From the NCBI RefSeq assembly GCF_000003605.2, contig NW_003142822.1, positions 5,818 to 30,135 of the forward strand: a stretch of 24,318 nucleotides of DNA. Reading direction: 5' to 3'. Positions 10,173 to 21,000 of this stretch are shown piece by piece (the stretch's first letter is position 1; every line of letters begins with the position of its first letter). A program made the position numbers and the translations under genes. The DNA is from Saccoglossus kowalevskii (Eukaryota > Hemichordata > Enteropneusta > Harrimaniidae). The notes under the pieces were generated by a model. The model saw only the letters and a list, made by a program, of their open reading frames with translations. It did no database searches and was not told the origin of the DNA.

Positions 10173-10178
10173 AATAAA
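10173..10178 (+). terminator. AATAAA polyadenylation signal of the sulfotransferase
   Basis: AATAAA lies 136 bp after the stop and is followed by the GT-containing CAGTCGTGTCCC. A second AATAAA overlaps the stop codon (10037-10042) but is probably too close to be the main site. Confidence 0.45.
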
Positions 10179-10472
10179 TCAGTCGTGTCCCTCTAAGCAT
10201 ACAAGTAAAGTATTTTTTCAAGAGTTCGCATATTTTAAAGTTTCCGATGTCTAGCTAAAAAAACTATATGTATAACACAGCTACATGCTATTGATAGTTA
10301 TTGTACCCCTACTCGTACGTTATTTGGAATTAACGACTATTTTTAGACCGAGGCCCGGTAAATGTCCAAGACGCGAGGCTCCGAAATGTGGCCTTTAATT
10401 CCCGGTACATGACAAAGAATAGTAACTTTACTTTGCCACGATATCTCGATATATGCAAAGAATTTCCGACTA
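10179..10472. other. Spacer, no gene seen
   Basis: Mixed sequence between the sulfotransferase 3' end and the next inverted-repeat element. Nothing is recognised. Confidence 0.4.
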
Positions 10473-10636
10473 TTAAAGCGGGAGGGTCGTCATCTGCGCA
10501 CTCGCGGGAATTGAGTCCCAAGCGACGATAACAACACACGCTAAAACGCAAAGGATCATGGGTAAACGTTTGTTTGTAAACAATGACACGCTATGGCCAT
10601 CTGACGCATGCGTAGGTGACGACACTCCCGCTTTAA
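10473..10636. mobile_element. TTAA-flanked MITE, 164 bp
   Basis: The left end is TTAAAGCGGGAGGGTCGTCA and the reverse complement of the right end is TTAAAGCGGGAGTGTCGTCA, one mismatch in 20. Similarity continues imperfectly for about 10 more bases (TCTGCGCA versus CCTACGCA). TTAA on both sides fits a piggyBac-type target duplication. The interior (CATGGGTAAACG, TTTGTTTGTAAACA) has no coding capacity. The GTCGTC and TGCGCA motifs tie it to the elements at 6822 and 12539. Confidence 0.75.
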
Positions 10637-11672
10637 AGCACAGACAGACGAAAATTTCCTAAATGTTCATACACTTCTAAATTGAGGTCTACATTTACTA
10701 CAGTGCGCGACTAAAAAGTGTGGATGTTATAAGCGTTTTATAGATAAACAAATTTAAATAGCTGTTAAAATTCTGATTGACCAACCCAGCTAAGGTTTTG
10801 TGACATTATACATAGTACATAATTATAGTTAGTACATCAATGTCGTTCAATCAGAAAACACTTTAACTTGAACACTCAGCGACGAATTTCTCATATGTTG
10901 AGCTAATCTTACAAAATAAAACAAATCAATATCAAACGATCGGGCAAATGATTGCACTGAGTCGCAAATTTCCATACTCTGACAGTATTATATTACATTG
11001 TATATACACCTATTTCGATTATTTATTTTATTTATTAACTAATAACAACCTACTGGAGGAGGTTAAAGATTACAAATTTACATATAAAATTTTCCGACTC
11101 CCAGTGAGGAACAGGTATCATTCCATTAACTGAAATGTCCTACTTTTCCAATTTTCCTATATATCCATATATCTGGTATCTTTTTAAAATTCGGTCAGGG
11201 CGATACTAGTATGATGTTTACCACCAACGCATTCTTTTTTTGTTACCGATTAACCAAACCCGCTTACAGTGGCCACTACATACCACTCTATGCACTATGC
11301 GCATATACGTACAATCATCTAAGGCTTCACGAGAACGTCGTCATTCATCGGTGAAAATGCAAAATACGTCGACGGCTCGCATCTATTTGGACTTCACGTT
11401 GTTTTATTCAATCTTTGCGTAGTACCTTCATCAAAGATAGACGTACGTATCTCTAGAACACTACAGCTTAGTCTATTATATTCAAAATCGACGACAGTAT
11501 AACGTGAACTGTTGTTCACCCCATAAGTAAATTGTGACGTGCTCTACTCGTACACGTGTAAACGGCATGTTTGGGAAATACGAATATTCTTGAAACGAAA
11601 TAGGAACCAAACTAAACGTGGATAAATGTCCATCGTCCCATCGTTCAAACAACGGAATACAGCTGACCAATC
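10637..11672. other. Intergenic stretch upstream of the HEPN-CaaX gene
   Basis: No gene is supported; the 60-codon frames here lack coding character. The sequence just before 11673 contains AATACAG followed by CTGACCAATC, so a 5'-UTR acceptor at 11661 is possible. Confidence 0.4.
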
Positions 11673-12050
11673 ATGGGAAAGAAAGAGTCAGAGTTTGTAA
11701 CTAAGGGACTGACGAAGTCCAAGAATGACTTTGAAGTCGTAGTTCGAACATGTAAGGAACTGGAGTATATTATTGAGAAGTACCTAGCGGGCCAGGGAAC
11801 GGGACTCCACCAGCTCACAAACAGCGTACAGGAGGAAATATCGCCATATCTCGCGAGAAAATTACACTACATTGCAACAATACGAAACAAAATTGTACAT
11901 GAACCGGATTTCAACTCCATGCCGGACAGGAAGAGCTATATCGAAGCCTTCAACGAGGTACAAAAGGAATTGGCGCAGACAATTGAACAATCTCACAGCG
12001 TACTGTATGATGAAAAGAAGAAAAAGTCATCTAGATGTATCATTATGTAG
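11673..12050 (+). CDS. Small HEPN-like protein with polybasic CaaX tail
   Basis: This is a 125-residue intronless frame starting at an ATG with A at -3 and G at +4. Residues 15-60 and 84-108 look helical and flank LARKLHYIATIRNKIVHEPD (60-79). R71-N-K-I-V-H76 matches the R-X4-H signature of HEPN domains, helical proteins that often cut RNA and otherwise act as partners or adaptors. The C-terminus is DEKKKKSSRCIIM: four lysines and an arginine before Cys122-Ile-Ile-Met, a CaaX box whose terminal Met favours farnesylation, in the layout of the K-Ras4B membrane anchor. I infer a soluble HEPN domain tethered to the inner face of the plasma membrane. RNase activity is unproven. The domain assignment rests on motif and predicted helices only. 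I know no named gene of this form. Confidence 0.75.
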   Translation: MGKKESEFVTKGLTKSKNDFEVVVRTCKELEYIIEKYLAGQGTGLHQLTNSVQEEISPYLARKLHYIATIRNKIVHEPDFNSMPDRKSYIEAFNEVQKELAQTIEQSHSVLYDEKKKKSSRCIIM

Positions 12051-12229
12051 GAATTAGATTATGCAGGTATAACGGAAATGACGTATTTGGCCATTCATTG
12101 ATATGTATACAACATCATTAAACATTAGATAGCACACAGTCCCTCTATGGAGCGAGGGTGGATAATATAAAAAAAACAGTTTTGTTTTTAGTTTGCTTGT
12201 TTGAAGTTGATTGATTGATATTGGCAGTA

Positions 12230-12235
12230 AATAAA
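12230..12235 (+). terminator. AATAAA polyadenylation signal of the HEPN-CaaX gene
   Basis: AATAAA lies 180 bp after the stop codon. This is the nearest canonical signal. Confidence 0.4.
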
Positions 12236-12538
12236 TATGTAGTGCACAATTACAATAATATAGGTGTGCCGATATAGTTTCAGAAATGTTAATGAGTGGG
12301 TGTAGGATAACCTTATTAAAAAAACATACAATCTGTAACATAATGTATATTTGTTGTGAACATATCAGGGCTTGTGTGTGCGAAGTAAGTGAGTACAAAC
12401 TAAACGCTAGGGTTTTTTGAAAATGCAAACTGTGCATTGAGGATTTTTACAGTTATTTACTTTTGAAATATATGTAGAGTGGGTATGTCAACTCAAGTGG
12501 ACATATGGCCTAAACTGGTATTGTAAATACAATTTAGA

Positions 12539-12829
12539 TTAAAGGGCGATAGTCGTCGCCCCACTTATGCATGAGATATGTGGGTCTCATATAAACAAAG
12601 ATGGCGACTTTGACTTTGACAAACTGAGACATTACCAAGCTATAATTGGGTATTTTTTAGTTGATTGGAAGGTATCGAAGGATTCGCCGGCGGTAATTAA
12701 TGCAAGTCACGCCCAGGTCAAACCTCATACTTGTGATTTCCATGAGAAGAGCGCATTGGATTGTGGGAAAATCAATGTTTATCAACACAAATGTCGCATA
12801 TGCGCACTGCGACGACCACCGCCCTTTAA
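12539..12829. mobile_element. TTAA-flanked MITE, 291 bp
   Basis: The left end is TTAAAGGGCGATAGTCGTCG and the reverse complement of the right end is TTAAAGGGCGGTGGTCGTCG. Just inside the right end lies TGCGCATATGCG. TTAA flanks both sides. A plus frame at 12567-12908 runs across the element's right border, so it is not a natural gene. The element is of the same family as 6822-7443 and is inserted 489 bp after the HEPN-CaaX stop. Confidence 0.75.
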
Positions 12830-13317
12830 GAATTATAATAATCATTATACATCTGTCACTGTAACAACTCAAGTTACAGCATGCCATAATTTTGTGGTAT
12901 TGCACTGAGTATTTTCATCCTACCATATTAGGAAATGCAAATTCCAAATATGGAGCGATTATGCGCATGAGCGTCCTCTAATAATAAAAACAAACATGGC
13001 AGCCCCCAGGAAGAAGTTCGCTGAGTCTGTTCTAAACTTTTTGGATTTCAGGATTTCCATGATGTATCCTTGGGAGGAAAAGACAGTACACCGTCGCATC
13101 GACCTCCACTGTGTCGGCCGATATTCCCACTGTACTTTCTTCACACATACTTTTTGGTATCATTGTAATAACCTCATATTATTGCAACTATATATTATAT
13201 TTGATATCAATAGAACAGTTATAAACAAGTTACTCATTCATTGTCATTACAATAGCATAACATGACTATGACATCATAATACAGAAACAAGTCTACAAAC
13301 TAAGTATAAATTATACA
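12830..13317 (+). other. Short ORF with gene-like ATG context, unassigned
   Basis: An octamer ATGCAAAT (12935-12942) and TGCGCATGAGCG precede AACAAACATGGCAGC, a start with A at -3 and G at +4 (ATG at 12996). The frame runs 89 codons to 13265. Its first ~45 residues (MAAPRKKFAESVLNFLDFRI onward) are protein-like, but the rest turns into AT-rich hydrophobic read-through. It may be a first exon whose donor I cannot place, or a relic. Confidence 0.2.
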
Positions 13318-13620
13318 TTAATAATAATAATAACTTTATTACACAACTTAACCATCTGTGGGTTTAGTAAGGTAAAAAATGATTACAAAGACAAATAAAA
13401 TAAGACAAACTAAAACACTAAAATTTAAATACACTGAAATTCAACAAAAGAAAAGAAATAAAAATTAGAAAATAATAATTGATATACTACTCAAAACAAT
13501 TTAGCATTAAATAGGTTTGGATGATACTTTAATGTTACGTACCAGCGATATTGACACAACAGCTGGATTCCATATGTCACACCTGTCTAAATTCCTAACA
13601 GAAACCCACAAAATATTGAA
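13318..13620 (-). repeat. Possible 3' tail of a non-LTR retroelement or SINE
   Basis: Read on the minus strand, the sequence ends TGTGTAATAAAGTTATTATTATT, a short TTA microsatellite tail as seen on many CR1/L2-type LINEs and related SINEs. The tail is at 13318-13334. The body extends into A-rich sequence with no recognisable coding, and its far end is not defined. Confidence 0.3.
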
Positions 13621-14899
13621 GTTGTGTTGATTTTAAATTAGGTGAACAAATACGAATCATTCACCATGACATACCTAATTTAAATCTCAGATCTGGAAGA
13701 CTGTTACATATGCTGTATGCAAATTATCATAATACATGCAATAATGGTGTGCCACACATTGTACAAGATTAAGGTAATTCACGAATCAACAAATTATGGT
13801 TCAACTAATCCAAAATAAAATGTGGATCACATTTAGTTATTATTTTTTATAATATTACTGTCATGCATTTAAACAAATTTGCACAGTTCAATATTTTAAA
13901 TATACTGTTTTTATTAATTATTCTTCAACACTGCTTTAAACCTCACAGCAAGCCTCACACTATACATGTATGTTTGTCACCTATTTACAAGGAATATATT
14001 TGTGATTTTGTGTATTCTATGTTTGTAAAAAAGTCCAAGAATACAAAACAAACGATTTGTAAGTTATATATATTTGTAAAATTACTTTTCAACGTTGAAT
14101 GGCATCAGAAAACCTCTCACTGGTCTCTGTAAGTACCACTATGACTTCTGTATAGTTCATGATCTTATTAAAGACAATTCTGAAATTAAATTCAATAGTC
14201 TAAAATAAAATATCAAAATGCCCATATGCAAATGAACTAGTATGAGTGAATACACAGTATGTTTCAGATCTCTAATATTTTTGGATTTGTTGCCATACCA
14301 ACCGATTTTAACATTTCTCATAGTAATCACAATAATTTTCATACAATATACTCTGAATGGTGAAATAGAGAAGTAATCCACCATTTTATCAGAATTAGGT
14401 TTGATTTTGATAAAGGCCTTTAAGAGGCAAAGCGCGTGGACAGGGAGTCCTGTTGTGGCCTTACAAGTATATTATGGGCTAAGAAGACAAACAGCACAAG
14501 AATACTATAAGATGAAAATACAAATCCAACTGGTCTAAAAAAAACTTTAAGCATGGACAAATGGAATCTGAACTACTGATCTAGATGAATGCTTTCCAGC
14601 TGTTTGTAGTGGGCAGAATATGGATACATGTACCCGGTACTACAATGAATGACATCAGAGTGAAACTTTAACCTATTAGCAATTTACTCATCAAAGCAAA
14701 GTAGATATTGATTATAATCTTGTTAATTTTGTGAAAAACTTTATTTAATTTGTCAAATTTTGAGTTAAAGGTTATGTAATATTTAAAATGTCCATTTGTC
14801 CTAGCAATATAGTACACTATCAAGTTTGTTAAGTGATCTGGAAGTCATCTTTTGGCAAACAATGCATTTATCTTCACAACAAGGCTGCATACAATGTCA
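13621..14899. other. Gene-free AT-rich stretch
   Basis: No gene or RNA is supported. The short frames at 13863-14132 and 14157-14384 are low-complexity AT-rich translations. Confidence 0.4.
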
Positions 14900-14905
14900 T
14901 TTATT
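14900..14905 (-). terminator. AATAAA polyadenylation signal of the VWA gene
   Basis: TTTATT on the plus strand (AATAAA on minus) lies 43 bp beyond the stop codon of the VWA gene. A second candidate is near 14740. Confidence 0.4.
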
Positions 14906-14948
14906 CCTGTTATAGCTGAGAATTGCATCGACATATTACATCACATTA

Positions 14949-15076
14949 TTACTGAATAGAGCACTTAGAATGTCGATTAGATCCTTTGACAGTATGTTTT
15001 ACAGGTACACTGGACATCGATGTCGTCTTTGATCTTCTCAGAGAAAATGTGCGCTTGGAATACTTTGGTTTCACAT
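14949..15076 (-). CDS. VWA gene last exon
   Basis: The acceptor is TTTCTATATATTAG. The exon enters in phase 1 and runs 41 codons to TAA (14949-14951). It encodes a basic Ser/Thr-rich tail (DVKPKYSKRTFSLRRSKTTS onward) ending SKCSIQ. Confidence 0.8.
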
Positions 15077-18000
15077 CTAATATATAGAAAATAACAGTGA
15101 AAGCTAAATTAATATGAGAACTGAAACACTGTATAAGGCAGGATATTTTACTCCAATTCCTCATGGTTCTTCATTAAAATGGCAATAGCTGTAACTATCG
15201 ATCAATTTTGTTTTCAATAAAACATTTTCTGTGTTATTAGAGTCAATTTGTAATCGCTATAGCCAAAATGTGGAGATATATTATACTTCAGAGGGCGCCT
15301 ACTATTGAAATCAAACCTCATGTATTATGGTATATGACAGCTTACTGTGGACCCTAGACGAAATGTCAAATACAACGCCATCTTGAGAGGTTAAGCCTCT
15401 CTCTGATTGCCTCTCACTGATGATTTTATGAGTCACTTCCCATAATAGCGTACGTTATGTAACCTAATTTCCTACTGTGACTGAGTTGAATGAAATGGTG
15501 ACTACTCGACCCTTATTTTTCACACCGCATTTATTGTGGTATTAGCCTTGCAATTGTGTCTAAAACAATATTTCGGTAAGATTATGTCATCTGTATGCAG
15601 ATAGATTGAAAAAATAAAATGTATAAAATCTCAGCTATTGTTGCTTTAACATCACAAACAAGATAATTGATATGTATATCAGTTTTTCACCTGGAAATGA
15701 ACTAATTGACGAAAGATTGACTCATTATACCTGCTTGAGAATTATGAAAGCATTCTTGTTGAATTTGCCCCCACCCCTTAACAGACCATAATAATTCTCA
15801 CCAACATTTGGATGCAACATTTTTTCATATTTTTGTATTATTTAATTATTTCTTTGTCATTTATATAACAAATGGACATAAATTCTGATTGACTATAAGT
15901 CATGATCAAAATAATTAAAGAAATTATGCAAGCTTATTTTTTTAAAAGTGACAAATTTAGAATTTTGTTTTCAAACAGTTAAAACTAATAGGTTATGATT
16001 GGAGGAGTCCATATCAATGACAGCGAAGCTAAAAAAAAATTATTCTCACCAGTACCAGTACGGAATGATTCTGTCCTTCTCACAGGGTGTTTATAATTAC
16101 TCCATTTTCCATTCTTGTAATAATATTGAATAATACCTTTATCCAGTGCAGGGTCCCACCATGGTTGACCTATGTATCTAATTGGCTGTGGAGTCAAGAA
16201 GTATTCAGGTCAACAATTGTACCTGGATTGACATTGGTCACATGACAGATACAAGAATTAAGAACTAGCAGCCTGTTGGCTGAGATAGCTCCGCTGCACA
16301 TTTCAATTAAATAACAGAAGATATCATCAGAAAATGAACAAAATGTATAGTATTAAAGCAATCAGACTTGCTGTTTTCAACAAAAATTTGAAAAAATAAC
16401 TTTTTATCAAAAATATTCATCAAAATTAGAGAATTAAAGATATCATCATAAAATGAACTAATCTGAAAGAAGTCCACCCAAGGTACCTACATACCAAGTA
16501 TCAAAGCATTTGGGCTAGCGGTTTTCAAGAAGAAGTAGGAAATAGCATTTTTGACCAAAAATGACAAAAATATTCGCTATAAATAAGACAATTGAACATA
16601 TCCACACGAAATGAACAAATCGGAGAGAGAACCACCCAAGGTACCTTCCTAGAAAGTTTCACAGCTATACGGTTTGTGGTTTTTAAGAAGAAGTCGAAAA
16701 TGTAAAGTTGACAACGGCGACGGTGACGGCGACGACGAACAATCAGTAATACTATAAGCTCCGCTCGACTTCGTCAACAGCAGAACTAAATATGATATGA
16801 ATGACTTTTATTTTCTTATTTACTGTACTGCCATTTACAGGTTATAAAGTAAGGGAAAGGTGTACCTAGTCTGGTACTTCTATAATTGAAAGTGTGCTTA
16901 AAACATCTATCCTAACTAACTACTCACCTTCTCTTCTTCATCATCCTTATCTTTATTATCTTTTTGTTTATCTTCTAACTGTTCAAATATCTGTGCCATA
17001 TCTTCAGTCATTCTGCCTTCTGTTCTGACTTCTTCACAGTATGCTTGTAGCTGATCTTCACTTGATTCTTTGTAACAAACTGATAACGAAAACAATGAAA
17101 TGACAATTGAACAGTTAAATTTTATTTCTGCTCTTTAAGCACTGAAATGTGCCTTGCATACAAAAAACTACTCAACAATTACACTTAATCAATAAATATA
17201 AATTCTATTTCCTGAAAACTTCCCAAAAATGTGGAGCGGATCCTTGCCTGAACATTGACACATTGATGTGACCAATTTTACTCCAACCAGACTATTTCTA
17301 TTTACAGCATCACAACTCAAAATAATTAATAAACATATATTCTTGTATATTTTATTCTTGTTTACCATATTTGAGTAATGTTTGAATAAGATTTGTCCTT
17401 AGAAATATGTTTTGGAATGCTCTTATTATTTGCATATTTCAGTGATGGCTTGGATGGGGTGGAAAGTCTAAATAACACAAGTGCATGTCATCCATGTATT
17501 TACACAAAATATAACTAGCCATGTAACAAATTTCAAGATTGAATATATTATATATTTTGTAAGAATTTACAGATTACAGGGAATAAAGATACATGCTCTA
17601 ATGTAGGTGAAAAGTATGATAGTGCTTAACAGGATATAGGGGAAGTTACTGAAAATAATCAAAACTAAATTTACTGATAGCCATGTAACAAATTACAAGA
17701 TTGAATACTTTATATATTTTTTAAGAATTTTCAAAAATTACAGATTACGCACAATTGTAAACCTACTTGAACCCATACAATTAACTATATATATTCTAGG
17801 CATATTTCAGAAATCTCAGAGACCTTAGAAAGTACATAGATTCTAGGCATCTTATTTGAGAATAAAATTTGACCAAATGGTAACAAAAATTTATGTGCAT
17901 ATGTAAGTTATCATCTTTGTATTGAACTTGAATAATCAGACAAAGCATGCCCTAGAAAAGGTGCTAGAGGGATAAAACCCAAATTATCAGTTTTTGATTT

Positions 18001-21000
18001 CAAACTTCAATGGAAACAAAATTAATTTGAAAGTATTTCTTCTGATTTTCAAATAGCCAGTCAAAAAGAATATTTTTTATACAAAATTTCAGGAAATTCT
18101 AGTGTCAAAAGTTTGTTAGCCTAGATGGCCTATTGTGAAAGAATGGTCGCCAAAACTCATTATTCATTGGTTAGATTCCAATAACTTCCTGTTAAATTCA
18201 ACCCTAATATTTCTCATAATGCACTGCAATATACAGTGAATGCAAAATTTCAATTCAGTTAGAACAACTATAAATGTTCTTACCTGCAAGGAACATATCC
18301 GTAATGAGTGAGAAATGCTTAAATTGTATGTAGGCACCATCTGTGATTTCAGCAAGCTCTTTATAGAATGGTGTTGCATAATTATTATTGTTGGCTTTCA
18401 CTCCATAGACCTACAATCAAAACAATAATATCTACCAGGGGTTTCACAAATGCACTTAATAGCAGGCCATCATCCTGTAACAACAGCCCAAAAATAAATA
18501 AAAAGGCTCTGCAGCGAGACCGGCGTTAGGGCGGTCAAGAGAGCGGAGAGTAGACGGCCAATTTGGGCTTATAGCAGGCCATATGGCCGCCGGTCGGTAT
18601 CCTGTTTTTGACAAAAATACTTTCAGTGAAATCACATGAAAATGAAAAAAATGAAAAAATGATATTCAAAAAAGGATATTTGTAAGATATATCGTCATAT
18701 GCATTAAATTGTATAGACAGAGAAATAAAACTGTAAATTAAAATTTGTTGCCATATCAACAGTAACAGATGATATATGTGCACATCGTCTATAAAACATT
18801 CAAATCGTACTTTGTTGCTTAATAGAAATGTCACTTCATGATAAGTTAAGATTTTACTGAGAAATGTTTACCTTAATTCCCATTCCTTTGAGTACATCTA
18901 ATTCATCATGCCAGTTGATAGCTTGATCTGTGTAGGATACAGGATGTGGTAGATCGTCGCCAATGACAACCAAGGCTTTAGCTGAATCTTCACTCCAGTC
19001 TAACATCTGTGCACGTCTTAACACCCATTCATAACACTGAGATGGAAGAGAATACATAACATTAGCTGGCTTTCATTGCATGTGTTTCCATATGTGTGAA
19101 GCAGTCAAATTAGATATATTAGAGACAGTGTCATTCTAACAAGCAGATTGAATTCATTGGAGATGAACTCATTACTATAAAACTATTTATTTTCACTGAC
19201 ATTTAATTTCATGTTTTGAGCATATTCTCTGTTTTAATATCACTATTTTGATTTTTTAAGCATATTCTGTTTTAATTTCACTATTTTGAGCATATTCTCT
19301 GTCTTAATTTCACTATTTTGATGTTTTGGGCATATTCTCTGTCTTAATTTCACTATTTTGATGTTTTGAGCATATTCTCCATGTTTTAATTTCATGAATT
19401 TGTCAAGGAAACAATGAGTTTTATGGTTATTTCACATGTTGACAGATTTTATTTATCAGTGAAAATAGCGAAATTAAAACCCAGTGAATAATTAATACAT
19501 TTACAGTAAGTCTTCCTAATAATGGCCACCAATAAGTGATTTTAGATATTAATTACCGGTAAAATGGATAATATAAAAGGCATAAATAAAAAATGTACAT
19601 CTTACATTCAACACTCACTAGTTTTGAGAGGGTGATTAAATTTGTACACTAGATTGTATCATTTGTGAAGTACTACCACACCAATTCATTCTTAATTAAA
19701 CAGGTTGGTGATATGTACACGCACATAAACAGAATATGTCGGTTAGCCCGACTTGTTTAACCATATCACCTTGTCTCTCCCAGTTGGCCTACCATACAAC
19801 TAGAGTGTAATGGCATTGTATACTACATGTAGATATGCATATGCCATACACATTACCTAATTTTTGTGTCAAAATTCTTAATCTAATCTGTCAATGATCT
19901 AATCTGTCAATGATCTGATCTAATCTGTCAATGGATATCCAAGATTTATATATACACACAACATGTGAAATACAATAACTAGGTGAATATTTTAGTCAGC
20001 ATACTGACTTCTTTTCACAAAGAAATCTTCAGCAATGTATACAGTAAATATGATTGGTTAATTTTTGAGAAATTGGTCATAAATGATAATATTCATTGGT
20101 TTATTATATATAATCATGAAGCTATTGTCCAATAGCTCAATAAAGTTGCTTTCTTTCTTGTGTTTTTTGAGAAATGTGTTCTAATATTTTTTTAACAATT
20201 CCATAGACACAATGTTGAAGAAAAAAAGCATTTTTTGACACTTTTTAAAACTCAGATTTTTTAAATATTTCAGGGCAACAAAAAGTACCCTGTCAGCCTA
20301 CGATTTGAAATATATCATATGTCCTATGCTGTATACAATGTTTATTCATGTGAAATACTGTATGGCAACTGTATGGCTTCAATCCATACCTCAGGGCTAT
20401 CTCCTCCTGATGTGGCATCAACACCAACAACAAACTTAACCAGTTTGTGAACATTGGAGCATAAATCAATGGTTTTTACAACATAAACATTGTCATCACA
20501 GTAATCTCCATGGGCCATAATACCAATGCGAATTTTAGGAATGTCTTTTAACAGTCTAGTCACAGTCTCACCCAGTTTATCTCGCACCTACAAGAAAATA
20601 TTTATAGAATATTAGTTAGTGCAAGTGCTTACATAAATGAAGGATGGGAGTCTACAACCGAAATAAGTCATATTTTATTGACCTATTATACAATAAATGC
20701 AATTTGTATCGGTAGTGCTTTATCAAATGTAATAACTTCACTGCATGCAACGACGGCTTATGGGTGACACTGAACACCAGAAAACAACTTGCCACTTGAC
20801 ATTGAATGCATATCATCTACATAGACATTAACATGCTTGGACCTCACTGATGCTGCTTGTGGTTTTAATTTATTTTTAATTATTGTAAATGGCAAATACA
20901 GATTTTTCTACTACTGTAAAATGTTTTATTTTTAGCTGGAATTAATTTTTGCTGAAAAGACTTTTTGGGTCTTTTGTATGGAATTTATTTTCACTGATTT

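Noticed and set aside
11673-12829. A functional module linking the HEPN-CaaX gene, the sulfotransferase and the VWA gene
   Set aside because: The genes differ in strand, spacing and domain logic, and animal gene proximity alone is not evidence of joint function.
12567-12908. 113-codon plus-strand ORF
   Set aside because: It starts inside the 12539-12829 MITE and runs through its right inverted repeat into flanking DNA.
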